A stretch of 64,000 nt of DNA, taken from NCBI RefSeq assembly GCF_000472445.1, contig NZ_AXAJ01000008.1, positions 188,551 through 252,550 of the forward strand, given 5' to 3'. The DNA comes from Burkholderia sp. WSM2230. GTDB lineage: Bacteria; Pseudomonadota; Gammaproteobacteria; Burkholderiales; Burkholderiaceae. A program made the translations under genes and the position numbers. The notes below the pieces were generated by a model. That model was not told the origin of the DNA, searched no databases, and saw nothing but the letters and a program-made list of their open reading frames with translations. Below are positions 16,559 to 26,886 of the stretch, one piece after another (positions within the stretch are counted from its first letter, which is position 1; the number at the start of each line of letters is the position of its first letter).

Positions 16559-17269
16559 CTATCGCGGCGGCAGCGCACGCGAAGGATCGATCGAGCGGCC
16601 CTGATAGCGCAGTTCGAAATGCAGCATGACGCGGTTCGTGTCGGTGTCGCCCATCTCGGCGATCTTCTGGCCTTGAGCGACAGTCTCGCCTTCCTTTACG
16701 AGCAGCAAGCGATTGTGCGCATACGCGGTCAGATATTCGGCGTTGTGTTTGAGAATCAGCAGATTGCCGTAACCGCGCAGCCCGTTGCCCGCGTACACCA
16801 CCGTGCCGGCTGCCGCCGCGACCACGGGTGTACCGACTGGGGCGGAAATATCGATGCCCTTCGAGTTTGCGCCGTCGAAGCTGCGAATGACGTTGCCGCT
16901 GGTCGGCCACACGAGCGAAATCGACGACGCCGGCGCGGCCGAGGACGCATTGTCGCCCGGCGCGGGGCGCGGCGCGGCAGAAGCACTGCCGTTGCCGTTA
17001 CTGCGCACGGCGCCGCTCGTCGCGGCCGCACCGTTGGGCGGTTCGACGCGCAGCACCTGGCCGACCTCGATGCTGTCGGGATTGGTCAGGTTGTTCCAGC
17101 GTGCGATGCTTTGCACCGATTGCCGGTGACTGCGCGCGATCTTCGACAGCGTATCGCCCCGTTCGACGCGATAGAAACCCGGACCGACCGGCGCCGACCC
17201 GCACGCGGCGATCAGTGCAACCAGCGAGACGCCGGCGAGTCGTTTGATCATTCTTGTTGTTTCAGGCAT
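16559..17269 (-). CDS. NlpD-like lipoprotein with LysM and degenerate LytM (M23) domains
   Basis: The N-terminus is a lipoprotein signal (LVALIAACGS). A LysM peptidoglycan-binding domain follows (YRVERGDTLSKIARSH to GQVLRV), then a variable linker and a C-terminal LytM domain resembling E. coli NlpD (GNGLRGYGNLLILKHNAEYL). The zinc-binding residues of active M23 peptidases are missing: the segment before GIDISAP reads NSK where active enzymes carry His, and the final motif is VMLHFE rather than HLHFE. It is therefore expected to act as an activator of cell-wall amidases rather than as an enzyme. The start at 17269 has a GAGG site; ATG 17251 is an alternative. Confidence 0.85.
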   Translation of the reverse strand: MPETTRMIKRLAGVSLVALIAACGSAPVGPGFYRVERGDTLSKIARSHRQSVQSIARWNNLTNPDSIEVGQVLRVEPPNGAAATSGAVRSNGNGSASAAPRPAPGDNASSAAPASSISLVWPTSGNVIRSFDGANSKGIDISAPVGTPVVAAAAGTVVYAGNGLRGYGNLLILKHNAEYLTAYAHNRLLLVKEGETVAQGQKIAEMGDTDTNRVMLHFELRYQGRSIDPSRALPPR

Positions 17270-17472
17270 TGGACCTCGCAAAGCGCTGCCGCGCGCCGAT
17301 CCCGATCACGCGGCAGGTAGATACAAAGCGTCCGATTCTAACGGTTTTGCGTCGCAGCATCGGGAAAACGAGCATCGACCTCGTTGGCGACGCGAGCAAG
17401 AGCGCTGCCAGCTTGCGCTCGCTCATGCGCGGCCGGCGCATCGCCCAGACTCGGACCGCAAGCCCACGCCAT

Positions 17473-18381
17473 TCATCCCAGCTTCGCAACGTGAATCCGC
17501 AACGCGGCCACTTCGGTCTTGCCCGGTTCGAGCCAGCGCAGCCCCATGCCGTTATGGATCGCATCGGGCAGGCCGAGCCACGGCTCCACGCAATAGAAGT
17601 TCGACTCGGCTGCTTCAGTCCATGTCGTCACCGCGTACCACGGCACGGAGTTCGGACGGTTCAGGTCGATAGTGATAACTCGGCCGAGGCCCGGCGCGTT
17701 CAGCTTCACCGGCTGATGCGGCACGCCGGTCAGGCAATGGAAGCGGTCGTGGATGCGCGCTTCGTCCAGCGTGTAGCGCGCTTCGCCGGGCTCGGCCGCG
17801 CTGATCGAACCGTCGGCCTGCTGGAAGCGCCGCTCGGTAGGCGGTAGTTCGAGCGATGTCGCGCCGCGCTGAGTGTGCGGCAGCGTGAAGTAAAAATGAT
17901 GGCCGGCATAATAGGGCAGCGCTGCGTCGCCGGTATTGGTGGTAGTGAGCGTGACGTCGAGCGTGTGGGCGTCGACGAGCGTGTATGCCGCTTCGAAGCG
18001 AAAGCCGAATGGGTAGCCGCTGCGCGTTGCCTCGCTATCGGTCAGCACGAGGCGCAGGCCCGCGCCGTGCACGTCGGCGTGGGCGTCGAACGGCAGATCG
18101 CGCGCGAAGCCGTGCATGGGCAACTCGCGCACCGTCCCCTGCGCGCCGCGCCAGTAACCGATCTTGCCGTCCACGCGATGGCGTCCGAGAAACGGAAACA
18201 GCAGTGGATTGCCGCCGCGGATGCGCGCGGGCTGGCTCCAGTCGGCGTGTTCCGGCCAATGGATCACCTCCTCGCCGTCGATGATCCACGAGAGCAGACG
18301 GCCGCCGGCTTGCGGCGCGAAGCGGAGCACGGAGGCGTCCTGGGCGATTTCGAGAATGTCCTGCTGCGGTGAAAGAGGCAT
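17473..18381 (-). CDS. Aldose 1-epimerase family protein
   Basis: This 302-aa protein has the galactose-mutarotase-like beta-sandwich pattern: GGRLLSWIIDGEEVIHWPE near the N-terminus, NPLLFPFLGRH, the catalytic-type His in MHGFARDLPF, and AGHHFYFTLP. The C-terminus carries the conserved glutamate segment FYCVEPWLGLPDAIHNG. Members interconvert sugar anomers or sugar-phosphate derivatives; substrate cannot be assigned. It lies alone, with no obvious sugar operon, and no clear ribosome-binding site precedes the ATG. Confidence 0.85.
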   Translation of the reverse strand: MPLSPQQDILEIAQDASVLRFAPQAGGRLLSWIIDGEEVIHWPEHADWSQPARIRGGNPLLFPFLGRHRVDGKIGYWRGAQGTVRELPMHGFARDLPFDAHADVHGAGLRLVLTDSEATRSGYPFGFRFEAAYTLVDAHTLDVTLTTTNTGDAALPYYAGHHFYFTLPHTQRGATSLELPPTERRFQQADGSISAAEPGEARYTLDEARIHDRFHCLTGVPHQPVKLNAPGLGRVITIDLNRPNSVPWYAVTTWTEAAESNFYCVEPWLGLPDAIHNGMGLRWLEPGKTEVAALRIHVAKLG

Positions 18382-18647
18382 GGTCGATGGCGTGATGAGT
18401 CAATGTTGGGCCCGGGCGAGCCCGGCTGAAGATGGTCCAGCAGCGGCCCGCCGAATGTGCGCGAGCACGGCTTGCGCCTGCGCCACAGGCAGGACGGGGC
18501 TGGCCGAGACGACGATTTTGCTCTGCTTTGCGCTACGGGGAAACCCTTCTCGGGAAATTGCGAGTTCGCGAGCAGGCGGTTCTTGCCGATAATCCGTCTC
18601 ACTGCCCGGTGAAATCTACCGCCGGGCGAGATCGCTCAGGAGGCGTC

Positions 18648-18734
18648 ATGGATCTCGCAATGGCAATGGGTGTCGCGCTTTTCGGCATGTTCACCGCAAG
18701 TACGGTTTATTTCTTCTACAAGCTCGAGCGCTGA
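18648..18734 (+). CDS. Very small membrane protein (28 aa)
   Basis: A near-perfect AGGAGG ribosome-binding site lies 5 bases before the ATG. The 28 codons give a single hydrophobic helix (LAMAMGVALFGMFTASTVYFFY) ending in the charged tail KLER. Such size and shape suit a regulatory micro-protein or a subunit of a membrane complex. No family is recognised. The strong initiation signal and the lack of charged residues within the helix are the main support. Confidence 0.6.
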   Translation: MDLAMAMGVALFGMFTASTVYFFYKLER

Positions 18735-19104
18735 GCCGCGCTTCCTGAGGCTGTCTGCCGGGCATGCCGCTCGCCGCCCGCAAGACGCGCCGCATCGCAG
18801 ACGCACTTCGCGGCTTGCGGCCTGGCGCTTGCGATTCGTAAGCGTGACGCCTTCCCGAACGCGCTGATCTGGCGCTGCGCCGTCAGATGAATGAAAGGGC
18901 TGCTGTTGGTAGGCGGCCCTTTTCGCTGGGTTTCGCGAAACGCGCGTTTCGCATCGTGACGCAGCGCGTCAAAATTTCCCCGAATGTGGCCCAAACGCTT
19001 GGCGGTGACTTTGCAGCCAGGCATAATCGGTGCGCCTTTTGACGCGCCGGGTAACTCGTTGTGCGGCGCGCTGTCCCCGACATTTTCCTTACAAGGACCG
19101 CCGC
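18735..19104. other. Intergenic region without a supported gene
   Basis: This 370-base stretch lies between the 28-aa gene and uppP on the same strand. I see no coding frame with a proper start and no clear terminator. The promoter of uppP presumably lies in its right half. Confidence 0.5.
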
Positions 19105-19935
19105 GTGAACCTCTCGTTTCTAATCTTCCTGAGCGTGCTGCAAGGCGTGACCGAACTCTTTCCGGTCAGCAGTCTCGGCCATACGCTGCTGCTGCCTGCA
19201 TTGTTCGGTATGCATATAGATAAACACGCGCCGCAGTTGCTGCCGTTTCTCGTCGCGTTGCACCTCGGTACGGCGTTCGCGTTGCTCTGGTATTTCCGCG
19301 AGCGGTGGTGCGCGCTCGTGCGGGGCTTCTTCTCGTCGTTCGGTGGACGCCGCAACGATGACGCGCACATGATGTGGGCGCTCATCATCGGCACGATTCC
19401 GGCGGGGCTCGTCGGCCTGCTGCTTGAAAAGCGGCTCGAACGGATTTTCCACGACCTGCGCATCGTTGCCATTGCGCTGATCGTCAACGGCGTGCTGTTG
19501 TGGCTCGGCGACCGCCTGCAGCGCTCGCGCGCGCATCAGGCACCCGAGAAAATGAATTTCCGCCAGGCGTTTCTTGTCGGCCTCGCGCAGATCGGCGCGC
19601 TGATTCCGGGCTTTTCGCGCAGCGGTCTTACGATGATCGCAGGCAACGCGGCTGGTCTCACCGCGGAGAAGGCCGCGGAGTTCTCGTTCCTGCTCGGTAC
19701 GCCGATCATTTTCGCGGCCGGGCTGCTCGAACTGCCCAAGCTCTTCCATGCGCCGGGCCAGCTCGCGGACGCACTGCTCGGCGGCGTGCTGACCGCCATC
19801 GCTGCATACCTGAGCGTGCGTTTCCTGATGCGCTATTTCGAAGGCCGCGGACGTCTCGCTTCGTTCGGCCTGTACTGCGTGATCGCGGGCGTCGCGTTCC
19901 TCGGCTGGTTCGCGGTGCATCCCCAACCGGTCTGA
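19105..19935 (+). CDS. uppP: Undecaprenyl-diphosphate phosphatase (UppP/BacA)
   Basis: This integral membrane enzyme (276 aa) recycles the peptidoglycan lipid carrier by removing a phosphate from undecaprenyl pyrophosphate and can confer bacitracin tolerance. The two family motifs are present: [14 protein letters not shown] (Gln13, Glu17, His26) and [13 protein letters not shown]. About eight hydrophobic segments follow the usual pattern. The GTG at 19105, with an AAGGA site 9 bases upstream, gives the normal length; the longer frame would add Arg-rich residues before the first helix. tRNA-Arg lies 70 bases downstream. Confidence 0.93.
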   Translation: MNLSFLIFLSVLQGVTELFPVSSLGHTLLLPALFGMHIDKHAPQLLPFLVALHLGTAFALLWYFRERWCALVRGFFSSFGGRRNDDAHMMWALIIGTIPAGLVGLLLEKRLERIFHDLRIVAIALIVNGVLLWLGDRLQRSRAHQAPEKMNFRQAFLVGLAQIGALIPGFSRSGLTMIAGNAAGLTAEKAAEFSFLLGTPIIFAAGLLELPKLFHAPGQLADALLGGVLTAIAAYLSVRFLMRYFEGRGRLASFGLYCVIAGVAFLGWFAVHPQPV

Positions 19936-20005
19936 TAATGTCGACGATGCCCGCTGCGTTCTGGCGGGCGTGAGGCGATCGGTTATAATCCGGGCCCAGC
20001 CTTGT

Positions 20006-20082
20006 GCGGCGGTAGCTCAATTGGATAGAGCACAGGTCTTCTAAACCTGAGGTTGTGAGTTCGATCCTCGCCCGCCGCGCCA
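20006..20082 (+). tRNA. tRNA-Arg (anticodon TCT)
   Basis: The 77-nt sequence folds as a full cloverleaf. The acceptor arms are GCGGCGG and CCGCCGC, the D-arm segment is TAGCTCAATTGGATAGAG, and the anticodon stem CAGGT/ACCTG encloses CTTCTAA with anticodon TCT. The T arm has AGTTCGATCCT, and GCCA follows, so the CCA end is encoded. A TATAAT hexamer at 19984 is a likely -10 element. Confidence 0.97.
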
Positions 20083-20096
20083 TTGCCTGCATGAAG

Positions 20097-20134
20097 AATC
20101 CCATCTACCGAACAAACGGTGATGGGATTTTTTT
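20097..20134 (+). terminator. Terminator of tRNA-Arg
   Basis: Arms AATCCCATC-T-ACCG and CGGT-GATGGGATT pair with one bulged T around a 6-base loop. A run of seven T residues follows. It starts 15 bases after the tRNA. Confidence 0.85.
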
Positions 20135-20152
20135 ATGGCCAAAGTAGCCCAT

Positions 20153-20176
20153 AAAAAAGGGCAGCCGAAGCTGCCC
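20153..20176 (-). terminator. Terminator of the phosphatase gene
   Basis: Read leftward, GGGCAGC and GCTGCCC pair around a 4-base TTCG loop and are followed by a run of T residues. It sits about 75 bases downstream of the AcpA-like stop codon. Confidence 0.88.
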
Positions 20177-20248
20177 GTTGAAAGCCGCCCGCGAGGGTGG
20201 CTGTTGCTTACCGTTGCTGTTGTGCCGTCACGCGTTCCTTGCTCGCGA

Positions 20249-21826
20249 TCACTGCTTGATGTTCAGCGCAGCGGTCAGGTCGCCCATCGGCTTGCCGCCG
20301 TTGGCGGTGAGCGCCGCGTCGCGCGCCGCGATGCCAGGCAGCGTCGGCAGCGAGAAACGATGCGTGATGAAGCGCAGGATCGACGTCGTGTCGTATTGCG
20401 TGTGATCGACGAAACCCTTCTTCGCGAACGGCGAGATGATGAGCGCCGGAATGCGCGTGCCGGGGCCCCAACGATCGGCCTTGGGCGGCGCGACGTGATC
20501 CCAGAAGCCGCCGTTTTCGTCGTACGTGACGACGACCAGCATGTTGTTCCACTGCGGGCTCTTCTGCAGATGCGAGATCACGTCCGCGATGTGCTGGTCA
20601 CCCGACGCGACGTCCGTGTAGCCGGCGTGCTCGTTCAGGTTGCCCTGCGGCTTGTAGAACGACACTTGCGGCAGCGTGCCGCTGTCGATCGCCTTGATGA
20701 ACTCCGAGCCGGCGAGACCGCCGTCGAGCAGATGCTGCGAGCGGTTGGTGGTGCCCGGCGCGAGATCCGCGAAGTAGTTGAACGGCTGATGATGCGGCTG
20801 GAAGTTCGGCGCCGTGAGATTCGCGCCGTAGATCACATTGGAGGTGCCGTTCTGTGCCGCCGACACGGCCGCGCCCCACGCGCCGCCGTACCACGCCCAC
20901 GACACCTTCGCGTTGTTCAGCAGATCGCCGATGTGCTGCTGCGTCTGCGCGGGCAACGTGGTGGCCACAGACGGATCGGCGAGATTCGCGTCGCCGCCCG
21001 AGGCCGCCTTGTTGCCGCTCGGCTGATACGGCGGCTGCATCGTGTTGATCGCGTAGAAGTCAGGCGTGAGGTTGCCGGACAGCACGAACTTGGGCGGACC
21101 GTTCAGCGCCGACGCCGGCGAGTTCGACGCGAGCTTCAGTGTCACGCCGTCGCTTTCGACTGCCGAAATCGAGCCGGCCGCCGGGCTCTTGTCCGCGTTG
21201 GGATAGATCGGCGTGCACGCGCACACGAGCCACTGGTGGTTCAGGAACGAGCCGCCGAACGCGCCCATGAAGAAGTTATCCGCGAGCGTGTATTGCTGCG
21301 CGATTTTCCACAGCGGCAGCTTGTCGGCGTCGAGCGTGTAGTGGCCCATGACGAGTCCGCCTGAATCGGCCCACGCGGCGAACTTGTCGTTCTTGCCGCC
21401 GTCGATCTGCATCTGGTTCTCATAGAAGCGGTGATACAGATCGCGTGTCGTCGCGGTGATCGGCGTGTTGAAACCGTTGGGGTCGTCGATTGCGAACGGG
21501 CTGTTCGGCAAGTTGGCCGTCATGGCTTGCGTGACAACCGGTGTCACGCCGGTTTGCGTGAGGCCGTTCCAGACCTGCGGCAGCGTCGCGAGCGCGGAGC
21601 CGTCGCGGTCCAGCTGCTTCGCGGCTGCCGCACTGACATTCTGCAGACCGTTTGCGCCCGGGAAGTTGCCGTACAGGTTGTCGAAGCTGCGGTTTTCCGC
21701 GTAGATCACCACGACCGTCTTGATCGACGTGATGTCGGGTTGAGTGACCTCGTTGCCGCCGCATGCGTAAAGGCTTAGCGCTGCGGCGATCGCCAGCGGC
21801 GCCGCGCAGATCAGTTTCTTGTTCAT
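20249..21826 (-). CDS. AcpA/phospholipase-C-type phosphoesterase lipoprotein
   Basis: This exported protein (525 aa) belongs to the phosphoesterase family that includes Francisella acid phosphatase AcpA and non-haemolytic phospholipases C. Residues 1-22 form a signal with a lipobox-like end (LSLYACGG). The metal and nucleophile motif VVIYAENRSFDNLYGNFP is at residues 38-55, and the second metal-binding region is VVVTYDENGGFWDHVAPP. It probably frees phosphate from organic esters outside the inner membrane. A three-unit Pho-box-like array lies in the divergent intergenic region, which supports a phosphate-scavenging role. A di-haem peroxidase gene is divergent. Confidence 0.85.
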   Translation of the reverse strand: MNKKLICAAPLAIAAALSLYACGGNEVTQPDITSIKTVVVIYAENRSFDNLYGNFPGANGLQNVSAAAAKQLDRDGSALATLPQVWNGLTQTGVTPVVTQAMTANLPNSPFAIDDPNGFNTPITATTRDLYHRFYENQMQIDGGKNDKFAAWADSGGLVMGHYTLDADKLPLWKIAQQYTLADNFFMGAFGGSFLNHQWLVCACTPIYPNADKSPAAGSISAVESDGVTLKLASNSPASALNGPPKFVLSGNLTPDFYAINTMQPPYQPSGNKAASGGDANLADPSVATTLPAQTQQHIGDLLNNAKVSWAWYGGAWGAAVSAAQNGTSNVIYGANLTAPNFQPHHQPFNYFADLAPGTTNRSQHLLDGGLAGSEFIKAIDSGTLPQVSFYKPQGNLNEHAGYTDVASGDQHIADVISHLQKSPQWNNMLVVVTYDENGGFWDHVAPPKADRWGPGTRIPALIISPFAKKGFVDHTQYDTTSILRFITHRFSLPTLPGIAARDAALTANGGKPMGDLTAALNIKQ

Positions 21827-21970
21827 TGATTAGGTTCTCTCTCTCTCGTTGGGGACGGACCGAGTGCATCGCATACCTCAGCGACCGCGTGCGAAAGTGT
21901 GGCGAGGCAATTTGACAGAACGATGTATTCATTACGGATTGCTTTTGAGTTTGCGATTGTCGTCGGCTGT

Positions 21971-21999
21971 ATGTCATTTGAACGACATAGAGATGACAT
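21971..21999 (-). promoter_or_regulatory. Putative PhoB box upstream of the phosphatase gene
   Basis: On the minus strand three 7-bp units recur every 11 bp: ATGTCAT, ATGTCGT and ATGACAT, separated by CTCT and TCAA. They match CTGTCAT at 6, 5 and 5 of 7 positions. The array lies about 145 bases before the phosphatase ATG, in the gap shared with the divergent peroxidase gene. PhoB binding is inferred. Confidence 0.6.
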
Positions 22000-22038
22000 A
22001 CCCTCGCGAACTTCGATATCGCACATCACATCATTCAT

Positions 22039-23487
22039 ATGCGGCTCGGTCTGACGGGGATCCGGAAAACAACAGGACATGTGGCGGCGCGACCCGGCGC
22101 GAAGCCGGCGCAAACGCATGGAGCGTGCGTGGGCTGGCTGGCGGCTGTGTTCGCGGCCGTTGCAGTGAGCGCGAGTCTCGCCGGCTGCGATTCCGGCGCG
22201 CCGGCGGTGGCAGCGCAGGCAGACGCGAGCGCCGCGCAGGCGTCGACGTCGGCGGACCGAGGCGCATCGGCGGTGCAGGTGGCGGCGCGTGATGCGGCCG
22301 ATCGAGCGGATCATAAAGCCGCTCATGAAGCGGCAACCGGCGGCGGTCAAACGCGCGCGCAAGTCTACGAGTCCGTACGCAAGACGACCGCGCTTGGCAA
22401 GCAACTGTTCTTCGACCCGTCGCTATCCGGCTCGGGCAAGCTCGCGTGCGCGTCGTGCCACAGCCCGGACCACGCGTTTTCGCCTGGCAACGCGTTGTCG
22501 GTGCAACTTGGTGGCAGCGACATGCATCGCACCGGCATGCGCGCGGCCCCGACGCTCAAGTATCTGCAATCGGTGCCGGCGTTCGCCGAGCACTATCACG
22601 AGTCCGACGACGATGGCGACGAAAGCGTCGACGCGGGTCCCACGGGCGGCCTGACGTGGGACGGTCGCGTGGATCGCGGCAGCGACCAGGCGCGCATTCC
22701 GCTGTTGTCGTCGTTCGAAATGGGCAGTTCGCCGGCCAAAGTCACCGCGGCAGTCAAGGCCGCGCCGTACGCCGGGGATTTTCGCGCGGCCTTTGGCGAA
22801 CATATTTTCGATAGCGAAGACGCGACCTTCAAGGCGGTCCTGCAGGCGCTCGAAACGTTCGAGCAGACGCCCGAACTCTTCTATCCCTACAGCAGCAAAT
22901 ACGACGCCTATCTGGCAGGCAAGGCGCAACTCACGAAAGCCGAATTGCACGGTCTGGAGCTCTTCAACGACGAGAAGAAGGGCAATTGCGCGAGCTGCCA
23001 CATCAGCCAGCGCACGCTGGGCGGCGCGCCGCCGCAGTTCAGCGACTTTGGCCTGATAGCGATCGGCGTGCCGCGCAATCGCGCGCTGCCGGTGAACCGC
23101 GATCCCCGTTTCCATGACCTCGGCGCGTGCGGTCCGGAGCGCACCGATCTGAAAGGACGCGCGGAGTTCTGCGGCATTTTCCGTACGCCGACGCTGCGCA
23201 ACGTCGCGTTGAAGAAGAGCTTCTTCCACAACGGCATCTACCATTCGCTGGAACAGGTGTTGCACTTCTATGCCGAGCGCGACACGAATCCCGGGAAGTT
23301 CTATCCGGTCGTGAAAGGCAAGGTGCAGAAGTTCGACGATCTGCCGCGGCGCTATTGGGCGAACCTGAACACGGAGCCGCCGTTCGACCGCAAGCCGGGC
23401 GACCAGCCCGCGCTGAACGACGCCGAAATAAAGGACGTGGTGGCGTTTCTGAACACGCTCACCGATGGTTATAAGGCAGGAAATTGA
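22039..23487 (+). CDS. Di-haem cytochrome c peroxidase family lipoprotein (MauG-like)
   Basis: This exported protein (482 aa) has a signal with SLAGC, followed by an Ala-rich linker, then two c-type haem-binding motifs CASCH at residues 137-141 and 317-321. This spacing is typical of the bacterial CcpA/MauG superfamily. Later segments RTPTLRNVALKKSFFHNG and the final VAFLNTLTDGY are also family features. It probably reduces peroxide or oxidises a partner in the periplasm. Its divergent neighbour is the AcpA-like phosphatase; a functional link is not shown by the sequence. Confidence 0.88.
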   Translation: MRLGLTGIRKTTGHVAARPGAKPAQTHGACVGWLAAVFAAVAVSASLAGCDSGAPAVAAQADASAAQASTSADRGASAVQVAARDAADRADHKAAHEAATGGGQTRAQVYESVRKTTALGKQLFFDPSLSGSGKLACASCHSPDHAFSPGNALSVQLGGSDMHRTGMRAAPTLKYLQSVPAFAEHYHESDDDGDESVDAGPTGGLTWDGRVDRGSDQARIPLLSSFEMGSSPAKVTAAVKAAPYAGDFRAAFGEHIFDSEDATFKAVLQALETFEQTPELFYPYSSKYDAYLAGKAQLTKAELHGLELFNDEKKGNCASCHISQRTLGGAPPQFSDFGLIAIGVPRNRALPVNRDPRFHDLGACGPERTDLKGRAEFCGIFRTPTLRNVALKKSFFHNGIYHSLEQVLHFYAERDTNPGKFYPVVKGKVQKFDDLPRRYWANLNTEPPFDRKPGDQPALNDAEIKDVVAFLNTLTDGYKAGN

Positions 23488-23560
23488 GGGCTCGGGGGCG
23501 CAGGACGCGGGAGCGTCTGCGTGGCCGGCTGGAGATGATTGACGGTAGCCGTGTGCCTGC

Positions 23561-23800
23561 TCAGATGCGCGCGTCGGCGAGCATGCAATAGCAGGCGCAA
23601 AGCAGCAGCGCAAAAGAAATGAGCAGGCATGCAATGCCCGCGCGCGTCACGAAGTTGGGCCAGCGTGGGCGGCGAAGCCCGTCGATTCGCACGATTGGGC
23701 GCGCGAGACCGGGATCGCGTCGAAGCGCCACTGGCACGAGCGCGACGCAAAAAAGCGCAAGTGTGACGGCAACGATTTCCAGCGCAACGGGGAGTTCCAT
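23561..23800 (-). CDS. Small two-span membrane protein (79 aa)
   Basis: The ATG at 23800 gives a 79-residue protein with two hydrophobic helices (about residues 3-23 and 53-72) separated by a basic loop (LRRDPGLARPIVRIDGLRRPRW). The basic loop between helices predicts that it faces the cytoplasm. No family is recognised and no strong ribosome-binding site is seen. An in-frame start further upstream would add 28 residues. Confidence 0.5.
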   Translation of the reverse strand: MELPVALEIVAVTLALFCVALVPVALRRDPGLARPIVRIDGLRRPRWPNFVTRAGIACLLISFALLLCACYCMLADARI

Positions 23801-24050
23801 GATGGGGCGTGTGAAGTTACCTAGCGCCAGGGCGCAATACGGCCAATCATAGGAATACGCGCCGCGCGGGGATATGGGAGCCATCCTAAAAATGAGAAAG
23901 CTTGCGGCTCGCGCTCATGCGGTCTGAACGATTGCGCCGCGCGCCGCGCGGCCGGGCTCGCACGAACGGCATGCTATGCTTTTGGGGTCCAGATCACGAG
24001 CCGCAGCGAGCGTTCGTGGCCGCCCGAAACGTTTCCGAGGAGAACCCTTC

Positions 24051-24440
24051 ATGTCGATGCGAACCCGTGCTTTCCGTCAACTGACTGCCGCAGGCTTGCT
24101 GCTTGGCGCGGCGATCGGCGCGCAAGCGGCGAACCTCGGCTTTTTGAACGACACGCCGATCAGCTACATGAAGCAGCGCGACGTCGACTCGATCAAGCAG
24201 GCCGTCTTCACCGCACTCGATGAAAAGCAGGACGGCGAAAGCGCCAACTGGGTCAACGAAGGCACCCGCAACAGCGTGAAGATCGACGCGACCATTACTG
24301 TCGCGCGCACGTCGAAGGACGGCGAGCGCACCTGTCGCGATCTGGGCGTCGTGCTCAATGCAAAGGGACAGTCGATGAACCTGCGCCCGCAGTTCTGCAA
24401 AGAGGGCAGCGGCAAATGGCAGTTGCAGAAAAAGCGTTGA
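24051..24440 (+). CDS. Exported protein with RT0821/surface-antigen-like domain (129 aa)
   Basis: An AGGAG site precedes the ATG. Residues 1-26 form a cleavable signal peptide ending in GAQAA. The mature protein has the pattern DRDSI-like start, SVKIDATITVAR, two cysteines (in TCRDLGVV and RPQFCKEG) and the ending GSGKWQLQKKR. This resembles the C-terminal domain of the 17-kDa surface antigen / RT0821 family, with a likely disulphide between the two cysteines. It is expected in the periplasm or outer membrane. Function is unknown. Confidence 0.65.
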   Translation: MSMRTRAFRQLTAAGLLLGAAIGAQAANLGFLNDTPISYMKQRDVDSIKQAVFTALDEKQDGESANWVNEGTRNSVKIDATITVARTSKDGERTCRDLGVVLNAKGQSMNLRPQFCKEGSGKWQLQKKR

Positions 24441-24522
24441 CCATGCGCTCTGTCGCGAGGAGACGCGCGAGCGGCTCGCCGGCGCACGCGCAAGCCGCGC
24501 GCCGGGCGCAGCCCGTGCGGCG

Positions 24523-24972
24523 ATGAGCCCGCGGGTCGTCTCGTGCGGCATCGTCCTGCTCGATCCCGCAGGTCGCGTGCTGCTTGCACATGCTACGGAC
24601 ACCTCGCACTGGGACATTCCAAAAGGACATGGCGAAGAGGGCGAGGCGCCGCACGTCACCGCGCTGCGCGAGATGTTCGAGGAAACCGGTATCGCGCTGA
24701 AGCCCGAGCGTCTGAAAGACCTGGGTCTGTTTGTTTATCGGCGCGACAAGGATCTGCATCTGTTCGCCGCGCGCGCCACCGCCGATGAACTCGACCTCGG
24801 TCCGTGTACCTGCACGTCGCTGTTTCCGCGGCGCTCGGACGGCAAGCTGATTCCCGAGATGGACGCGTATCGCTGGACCGCGCCCGACGAGGTGGAAAAG
24901 TACGCGAGCCGTAGCCTCGCGCGGCTTTTTCAGACCACGCTTTCGCTGACGGAACTGCATCGCTCGCTGTAG
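24523..24972 (+). CDS. Nudix hydrolase
   Basis: This 149-aa cytoplasmic protein has the complete Nudix box between residues 35 and 57 (start GHGEEGE, core REMFEETGI), which binds Mg2+ and hydrolyses a nucleoside diphosphate linked to another moiety. The N-terminus SCGIVLLDPAGRVLL resembles diadenosine polyphosphate or NUDIX-2-type hydrolases. The substrate cannot be assigned. It begins 82 bases after the surface-antigen-like gene and may be co-transcribed with it. Confidence 0.88.
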   Translation: MSPRVVSCGIVLLDPAGRVLLAHATDTSHWDIPKGHGEEGEAPHVTALREMFEETGIALKPERLKDLGLFVYRRDKDLHLFAARATADELDLGPCTCTSLFPRRSDGKLIPEMDAYRWTAPDEVEKYASRSLARLFQTTLSLTELHRSL

Positions 24973-25030
24973 CAGCGATCTTGTGAGTGCAACGGTGAGT
25001 GCAGAGGCAAGCGCCGCGCCACCAGCCCCA

Positions 25031-25076
25031 AAGCACGAAGCACGAAGCACGAAGCACGAAGCACGAAGCACGAAGC
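25031..25076. repeat. Tandem repeat, unit AAGCACG, 6.6 copies
   Basis: Six exact 7-bp copies run from 25031 to 25072 and a partial copy follows. The array lies between the convergent Nudix and glnS genes, next to the glnS terminator. Confidence 0.9.
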
Positions 25077-25088
25077 CTGATTGCGCAA

Positions 25089-25127
25089 AGAAAAAGGCGT
25101 GCATCCGCAAACCAGCAGATGCACGCC
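25089..25127 (-). terminator. Terminator of glnS
   Basis: The stem pairs GGCGTGCATC (25096-25105) with GATGCACGCC (25118-25127). Read leftward a T-rich run follows. It lies 50 bases beyond the glnS stop. Confidence 0.85.
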
Positions 25128-25176
25128 CTCTCCGATCAGTCGATGCGCGACTAACGCGCTCTCATGCGGCTGTGGT

Positions 25177-26886
<1,710 letters not shown>

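Noticed and set aside
20006-20082. tRNA-Arg as an integration site for a genomic island
   Set aside because: No integrase gene, direct repeat of the tRNA 3' end or mobile genes are seen on either side; the flanks look like core chromosome.
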